The notes under the pieces: generated by a model
Told to the model about the DNA's origin: nothing
What the model saw: only the letters and a program-made list of their open reading frames with translations
Databases searched by the model: none
Shown here: one piece after another, positions 59,102 to 64,000 of the stretch
Layout of the letters: every line of letters begins with the position of its first letter
Position numbering within the stretch: position 1 is the stretch's first letter
Translations under genes and position numbers: made by a program
Assembly: GCA_035946735.1 (NCBI GenBank)
Contig: DASYYZ010000224.1
Location: 1 to 64,000, forward strand
Direction: 5' to 3'
Length of the DNA: 64,000 bases
Origin: Gp13-AA77 sp035946735
Lineage (GTDB): Bacteria > Acidobacteriota > Terriglobia > UBA7540

Positions 59102-60463
59102 CTACCTCGGGTAGTCATCAGCTTTCGAGGGCGGGTCGCTGCTCAGTTTAGGCGCGGTGAAATATTGCTGGCGCGCCTTTCGCCACTCAACCATTGAGAG
59201 TCCGGTGGGGTCGAACACAATCCGGCCGGCACGGACCGTCATCAGCGGCACGAGCTTCGCGTTACCGATCAGCTTGGCATTTCCGTTGTCTGTATAGCCG
59301 AACCGTCCCTGGAGCAGTTGAAAAATCCCCACGTCCGCCGGACTCCCCACCGACAGCGTTCCCAGCTCAGGATGATGGATCTCGCGCGCCGGGTTGACTG
59401 TCGCGCGCCGGATCACATCCTCAACCGGAACGCCCATGGCCAGGAACTTGGACATAACGTTGGCCATACTGAGCGCCGAACCGATCATGCTCTCCTCGTG
59501 AAGATCGGTCGAGATGGAATCGGGAGCGAAGCCCTGCTCGACAGCCGGCACGGCGTTGCGGAACCAGAAGCTGCCGGCGCCGTGGCCCACATCGAAGATC
59601 ACGCCGCGCTCGCGGGCCCCGGTCATGATCGGATTCAGCTTGCCATCGGAAAGAATGATCGGGAATTGCTGCGCAAAGACGTGCGTGTGGATGTCCCCGG
59701 GCCGCATTTTGCGCAGAATCAAATCGTCGTAGGAGCGCTCGGGAGGCCGTGGCCAGAAGTCGAACATCACGGGGACATTGGCTTTTCGGCCGCAGGCCTC
59801 GGCCGCATCGACAGCAGCCCAGGGGGTGTGCTCGGGATCCCAGGGCTTCGCGGTCCAGTAATGCGCCGTTTTCACGCCCACGATGACGTCGGAATACTTC
59901 TTGACGGTATCGGCGCAGAGTTGCGGATCCATCTGGTCGACGCTCTGCTCAAGGTCTCCGTTCATGCCGTTGGCAACAATGTTCAGGAACGCCAGCACTC
60001 GAATTTTGGCGCGCTCGATTACCTCCTCCTTCTCCAGAAGGAAGGTATCGGCCCCGGCCGTGCCGGCGTCCACCACGGTGGTGACACCGGAGGTCAGCAT
60101 TAAGTCGGCGGGGATGCCGAGCGGGGCAAGGTGAGCGCGGCCCTCGGGCGTGAACCAGTCGAGCGGGGCGCCACCGTGTCCAATGTGGACGTGGATGTCA
60201 ATGAGTCCGGGCGTGACAATGAGACCGCTGGCGTCCACCACTTTCCCCGCGCCGGACGGGATTTCTTTCGCGACCGCGGCGATCCTGTCCGACGTGACAG
60301 CAACGTCCATCACCTCGTCAATATGGTTGGCCGGATCAATCACGCGACCGCCCTTGATGACCAGATCGTAGCGCGACTGCTGCGCCGCCGATGCGCCGAA
60401 CGGCGTGAGCAGAACGACGAGCCCGGCTGCCAGTTTGTGCCGTCTTGTTGCCTGGCGTTTCAT
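59102..60463 (-). CDS. Exported amidohydrolase/deacetylase-family metallohydrolase
   Basis: A 453-residue amidohydrolase of the deacetylase group (Atu3266/EF0837-like). A signal peptide (LAAGLVVLLTPFGASAAQ) precedes the enzyme. VTPGLIDIHVHIGHGG gives the HxH metal site, VGVKTAHYW the probable carboxylated Lys, and IFDVGHGAGSF and ISTDLHEESM further ligands, ending in PADVGIFQLLQG. It hydrolyses a C-N bond of a cyclic or acylated amino compound, but the substrate is unknown. It is followed by an exported RidA-like gene 19 bases upstream in sequence order (same strand, 5' side). Confidence 0.88.
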   Translation of the reverse strand: MKRQATRRHKLAAGLVVLLTPFGASAAQQSRYDLVIKGGRVIDPANHIDEVMDVAVTSDRIAAVAKEIPSGAGKVVDASGLIVTPGLIDIHVHIGHGGAPLDWFTPEGRAHLAPLGIPADLMLTSGVTTVVDAGTAGADTFLLEKEEVIERAKIRVLAFLNIVANGMNGDLEQSVDQMDPQLCADTVKKYSDVIVGVKTAHYWTAKPWDPEHTPWAAVDAAEACGRKANVPVMFDFWPRPPERSYDDLILRKMRPGDIHTHVFAQQFPIILSDGKLNPIMTGARERGVIFDVGHGAGSFWFRNAVPAVEQGFAPDSISTDLHEESMIGSALSMANVMSKFLAMGVPVEDVIRRATVNPAREIHHPELGTLSVGSPADVGIFQLLQGRFGYTDNGNAKLIGNAKLVPLMTVRAGRIVFDPTGLSMVEWRKARQQYFTAPKLSSDPPSKADDYPR

Positions 60464-60482
60464 TCAATACGTCCCTGGACCA

Positions 60483-60941
60483 TCATTCCTTGACCGCGAC
60501 GGCCGATATCTCAACTCTGGCATTGCCGACCAGCGCGGCCGCCTGGACTGTCGCCCGGGCCGGCTTGGGATCGGGAAAATAGGTTTGGTAGACCTTATTC
60601 ATTTCGGGGAAGTCATGAATATCGGCCAGGAATACCGTTACCGATGCCACATCCTTCATGTCCAGCCCGGCGGCTTTCACGATCCTCTGGATATTTTCGA
60701 GAGCCGCTCGCGTTTCCGGTCCGATACCCCCGGAGACGAGTTTGCCATCGATGATGCCTTCTTGTCCCGCGACGTAGAGCGTGTTCCCTGCGAGGATGCC
60801 GTTGCTGAAAGGAAGGCCCTCAACCGAACCCGGAGGGTTTATCGCACGGCGTTGCGGCTCAGGTGCACGCGCTCCAATCAGCAGATAGACTGCAAAGAGA
60901 GTGCCGCAAGAGATGACAAGTTTCAATGCCGTACTTTTCAT
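60483..60941 (-). CDS. Exported RidA/YjgF-family protein
   Basis: A 152-residue RidA-type enamine/imine deaminase with an N-terminal hydrophobic segment (LKLVISCGTLFAVYLLIGA). Core segments GNTLYVAGQEGI, LENIQRIVKAAGLD and the active-site Arg in PARATVQAAALVGNARVEIS are intact. AAGGAG precedes ATG 60941. RidA enzymes are normally cytosolic, so an anchored or periplasmic copy is unusual. It lies on the 5' side of the amidohydrolase, in the same direction, divergent from the RraA-like gene. Confidence 0.85.
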   Translation of the reverse strand: MKSTALKLVISCGTLFAVYLLIGARAPEPQRRAINPPGSVEGLPFSNGILAGNTLYVAGQEGIIDGKLVSGGIGPETRAALENIQRIVKAAGLDMKDVASVTVFLADIHDFPEMNKVYQTYFPDPKPARATVQAAALVGNARVEISAVAVKE

Positions 60942-61057
60942 GGTGTCTCCTTTTGCCGGGAGTGCGGGTGACCGGGAATGCGAACTCCAAGTCCCGCACA
61001 TGAGCCGAAGTATAATCTAGAGCCGGCCACGGATGTATATATAACCAGGAGGGTGGA

Positions 61058-61843
61058 ATGGACAAGCTTTTTCGCCGCCTCAGCCCCAGATCACGACAGG
61101 GAGCCGTTATATCCGTCACCGCGCTGGCGCTGTGCATCGGGTACTGGTCTTTACACTCTCGTTCTGGCGAGGCCAGGCCATCAGCGGACGAGGAAGCGTC
61201 GACCCTCTTGGAAAGATTCCGCCATGTTGAAGTGGCCTCAGTTTCTGACGCGGTGGAGCAACTGACGGGCCGGCGAATGTACATGACCCATCGCATGCGG
61301 CCGGTCTTCCCCGCAAAGTTCGCCGGCGTCGCCACCACAGTATTGTTGAAGAAAGATGAAACGCATCCGGGGTCCGAAGGGTTGAGGGGCATGCTGGAGG
61401 CGATTGATCGCGGCTCGCCCGGGTCCGTCTACGTGATGGTTGTTGAAGACGGCAACGACATTGCGGGAATGGGCGGCCTGATGGGAACAGCGATGGAGGC
61501 GCGAAGCTTCTCGGGCGCCGTTATCGACGGAGGCGTCCGCGATGTCGCTTATCTGCAGAAGATTGCCTTCCCAGTCTTTGCTCTTGGCATTGTGCCATCC
61601 ACCTCGGCGAATCATTACCGATTCGCAGGCTCCAATATCCCGGTGGTCTGTGACGGAGTGGAGGTGCAGCCCAATGACATCGTGGCTGCCGATAACGACG
61701 GTGTGGTGGTGGTTCCCCGGGCGCAGGCGAAATCCGTCGTCGAACTGGCCGAGCAGATGGATTTCAAGGAACACTCCATGTACGCCACCATCGAGAAGTT
61801 CAAATCGATCCTCAAGGCCGTGGAGCAGTTCGGACGCATCTGA
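61058..61843 (+). CDS. Exported RraA/HMG-aldolase-family protein
   Basis: A 261-residue protein with an N-terminal membrane or signal segment (GAVISVTALALCIGYWSL). The RraA/4-hydroxy-4-methyl-2-oxoglutarate aldolase fold has VASVSDAVEQLTGR, GMGGLMGTAMEARSFSGAV and the metal-binding IDGGVRDVAYL. AGGAGG precedes the ATG. The family includes oxaloacetate decarboxylases and HMG aldolases, and RNase E regulators lacking the RD motif; here the RD is present, so an aldolase/decarboxylase is preferred. It is divergent from RidA and convergent with the TonB receptor. Confidence 0.85.
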   Translation: MDKLFRRLSPRSRQGAVISVTALALCIGYWSLHSRSGEARPSADEEASTLLERFRHVEVASVSDAVEQLTGRRMYMTHRMRPVFPAKFAGVATTVLLKKDETHPGSEGLRGMLEAIDRGSPGSVYVMVVEDGNDIAGMGGLMGTAMEARSFSGAVIDGGVRDVAYLQKIAFPVFALGIVPSTSANHYRFAGSNIPVVCDGVEVQPNDIVAADNDGVVVVPRAQAKSVVELAEQMDFKEHSMYATIEKFKSILKAVEQFGRI

Positions 61844-61909
61844 GCGGCACGGGCAGGTGCGAAAAAGCCCCGCCCTGACAAGGCCCGACGAATCCGTTTC
61901 GACGAACCG

Positions 61910-64000
61910 CTAAAAGTAGAGCTTCAGAGCAAGTTGGATCTGACGCGGATCCTGGAAGGGGAATCGCGTCGAGCCAATCGCTCCAAAATTAGTGCTGAGG
62001 AAGTCGCCTGATCCCGGTATGGCAACCACGCCGTTGCCGCCGAAGTTCGGCGGGTTAAACGTGGGGTGGTTCAGGATATTGAAGAATTCGCTTCGGAATT
62101 CGAGGTTATAGCGCTCGCTCAATTTGAACTGCTTGAACAGGGAGAAGTCGAGCCGGTTGATGCCGGGTCCCGTGACCTGCGTATCAGCTCCTCCCAGGAG
62201 CCCGATGCCGGTTCCGACATTAGCGCATCTCGCCGGCTGGGTGAAACCTGGCGGCGGGCAGGGCTGCGTAAAGGCGTCGGCATTCAGGTAGTGGTCGGGC
62301 GCCCCTGAACCGTAGGGACTCTGTCCTGGGACGAGCAGCGCGGTGCACCCGAATTCGCCGCCGGTGGTGGTGGGGGTGCCGCTGTGGCAACCAATGGTAA
62401 GGGGCTGGCCGCCTTCAGCCACGAAGTTCCAGACGGTTTGCCATCCGCCCAGGACCGTATTCACAGGCCCACTGGCGTTGGTCAGGAACTTTTGGCCGTG
62501 CCCGAAGGGCAACCGGTAGCCGCCGCTGAAGTGGAAGACATTGAAAATGTTGTAATCGCAGTTTTGAAAGTCCCCCTGGATTCCGAACCCAGAAAGGCCC
62601 GGGGCGCGCGAACCCTCACCGACTCCTCCGTTCAACTCATCTCCGGCGTCGCCGCGGCAGTGCTGCCAGGTGTAGGTGGCGAGAAAGTTGAGGCCATTCG
62701 AGAATCGCTTTTCGAGAGTTGTCTGAAGGCTGCTGTAGTTGCTACTCCCCTGGGTATCTTGAATGCTAGTGTTGCAACCGAAATCAGGGAAGGGGGTGAT
62801 GCCCCCGGGCCCGCAAACCGTGGCCGTCGGATTCGTTTCGATGAAGGTCGGCGAATTTGACGCACCGCCTGTAATCAGGTGACGAGACCCATCGCCCACG
62901 TAGCCTACCGTAAGGCTCATGTTCGGCGTCAGCTCATACTGAAGCGTGAAATTCCAACCCAGGGTGTAGGGCGTAATGAAATTGTACTGCAATCCCTGTG
63001 GTCCTAACCCGTTCACGTTAACCTGAGAGGGGACAAGCGATATACAGGAGAATGTTACCTCAAGCGTGGCCGCGGGGCTGCAGACACTACCACTGGCACT
63101 CGTGAGGGCGTGAGGCACATTGCCGTTGGGAGCGGGCGGGTTAATCGTGAATTGGAACGGGAAATTTTCCCCTATGTTCGGCCCGTACCCGGCGTTCTCA
63201 AAGGCGTTATAAAACATACCGAACCCTGTCCGCGCCACCAATTTGGGCGTGACCTGGTATGCCAAGCCAACTCGCGGGCCAAAATTATCGTTCTGGGGGT
63301 TCGACAGCCCCGGATTATCGATAAACTTGAGCGCGATACCATCTTTGGCTAGCAGGCTGGTAAATTGCGGAGCAGCTTGCACCAAAGCCTGATTCTTCCC
63401 GTTAGCGGGATACAACATCTCCGCGCTGCTGGCTGAGGCAAGGAAGTTGCCTTGGCGCCCGTGGTTCTCCTGGATGGCGCCAAAATGCTCCCATCGCAGG
63501 CCGAGATTCAAGGTTAATTTCGGCGTTACCTTCCAGTCGTCCTGGAAGTACGCGCCCCAGTAATTGTGGCCGTCGTCGCTGGGCGAGAAGTTGGAGACAA
63601 ACACCGTGTCTGCCCCACCGTCGAAGTTGATTGCGCACCCCGCGCCGGCGGTGGAAGTGCACGCCGGCAAACCAACGGTGTTGGGCTCGGGAGTCAGAAG
63701 CATCTGGGCCATTCCGATGCCCGCGTAGTTCCCGTCGTAATTCAACTGGCCATGCGACCAGGCCGGCTGCAGGGTGGAGAACTTGATGTGCTGGAACTCC
63801 ATGCCCATCTTGAAGGTGTGTTTGTCGTAAATCTTGGTCAAATTGTCGGTCAACTGCGTCGTCTGGGTGATTTCATCCGAGGGCAGGAAGGAGTTCGATC
63901 CGAGCGTGCTCAAACCGCTAATCCCAAGCGCCGGCAGGCCGCCGTTCTCCGTAACTTGCGCGATGCCTTGGATACCGTACTGTTCGGGGATTCCGGTCTG
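61910..64000 (-). CDS. TonB-dependent receptor, C-terminal part (cut by window edge)
   Basis: 696 residues of an outer-membrane receptor are visible; the frame is open to base 64000, so the N-terminus lies outside. The beta-barrel pattern, e.g. FKMGMEFQHIKFS, YFQDDWKVTPKLTLNLGLRW and RYNLEFRSEFFNILNHPTF, and the final LALKLYF with terminal Phe are typical of Oar-like receptors. It probably imports a nutrient linked to the adjacent exported amidohydrolase/RidA/RraA enzymes; this is inference. Confidence 0.9.
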   Translation of the reverse strand, partial: QTGIPEQYGIQGIAQVTENGGLPALGISGLSTLGSNSFLPSDEITQTTQLTDNLTKIYDKHTFKMGMEFQHIKFSTLQPAWSHGQLNYDGNYAGIGMAQMLLTPEPNTVGLPACTSTAGAGCAINFDGGADTVFVSNFSPSDDGHNYWGAYFQDDWKVTPKLTLNLGLRWEHFGAIQENHGRQGNFLASASSAEMLYPANGKNQALVQAAPQFTSLLAKDGIALKFIDNPGLSNPQNDNFGPRVGLAYQVTPKLVARTGFGMFYNAFENAGYGPNIGENFPFQFTINPPAPNGNVPHALTSASGSVCSPAATLEVTFSCISLVPSQVNVNGLGPQGLQYNFITPYTLGWNFTLQYELTPNMSLTVGYVGDGSRHLITGGASNSPTFIETNPTATVCGPGGITPFPDFGCNTSIQDTQGSSNYSSLQTTLEKRFSNGLNFLATYTWQHCRGDAGDELNGGVGEGSRAPGLSGFGIQGDFQNCDYNIFNVFHFSGGYRLPFGHGQKFLTNASGPVNTVLGGWQTVWNFVAEGGQPLTIGCHSGTPTTTGGEFGCTALLVPGQSPYGSGAPDHYLNADAFTQPCPPPGFTQPARCANVGTGIGLLGGADTQVTGPGINRLDFSLFKQFKLSERYNLEFRSEFFNILNHPTFNPPNFGGNGVVAIPGSGDFLSTNFGAIGSTRFPFQDPRQIQLALKLYF

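Noticed and set aside
61844..61909. Intrinsic terminator between RraA-like and receptor genes
   Set aside because: A GC-rich stretch next to AAAAAG exists, but no stable stem could be paired convincingly.

Overview
The window is a high-G+C chromosomal segment that looks like Acidobacteriota (Terriglobia-type). The pointers are two Oar-like TonB-dependent receptors with carboxypeptidase-regulatory N-termini, paired M16 peptidases, FG-GAP/HYDIN-type secreted proteins, the gene orders amidase-gerM-rph-rdgB-nth and ispE-tRNA-prs-rplY-pth-rpsF-rpsR-rplI, and interspersed hairpin repeats. No plasmid or phage backbone and no CRISPR array was seen. The taxon is inferred from gene content only.

Layout. 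0-5 kb: an L-arabinose-type operon (araB end, araD, a FucI/AraA-fold isomerase) split by a lower-G+C AAA-ATPase/DUF4276 pair. 5.5-9 kb: serine synthesis (class V aminotransferase plus SerA) and a small PUA/EVE-like protein. 9-14.5 kb, minus strand: amidase, GerMN protein, RNase PH, RdgB, endonuclease III and small proteins. 14.6-21.4 kb: exported rhodanese, zinc ribbon, MurJ, then TlyA, Dxs, IspA and XseB on the minus strand. 21.5-27.7 kb: methyltransferase/MetF fusion, aminotransferase, an MntA-HepT toxin-antitoxin pair, a D-2-hydroxyacid dehydrogenase, DUF488 and an orphan antitoxin. 27.8-37 kb: M16 peptidase pair, a mutarotase-like protein, a PPOX-type protein and a LiaF-LytS-LytTR envelope-stress cassette.

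37-45 kb: repeats, a 1206-residue TonB-dependent receptor, and a divergent FG-GAP/HYDIN protein. 45-54 kb, minus strand: ribosomal proteins L9, S18, S6 and L25 with Pth, Prs, tRNA-Gln and IspE, then a TPR lipoprotein and a membrane phosphoesterase. 54.2-58.1 kb is an accessory zone. It has a decayed IS110 transposase, a peroxiredoxin fragment and an aldo/keto reductase fragment flanking an intact rhodanese-MBL/TusA/DsrE2 sulfur-trafficking operon. 58.1-64 kb: a cupin, a split-barrel protein, an exported amidohydrolase/RidA/RraA set and a second TonB-dependent receptor running off the window.

The most interesting items are the ATPase/DUF4276 pair inside the arabinose operon, the rhodanese-MBL/TusA/DsrE2 operon among gene remnants, the exported RidA/RraA/amidohydrolase group beside a TonB receptor, and a two-hairpin repeat whose two copies differ by a compensatory base-pair change.
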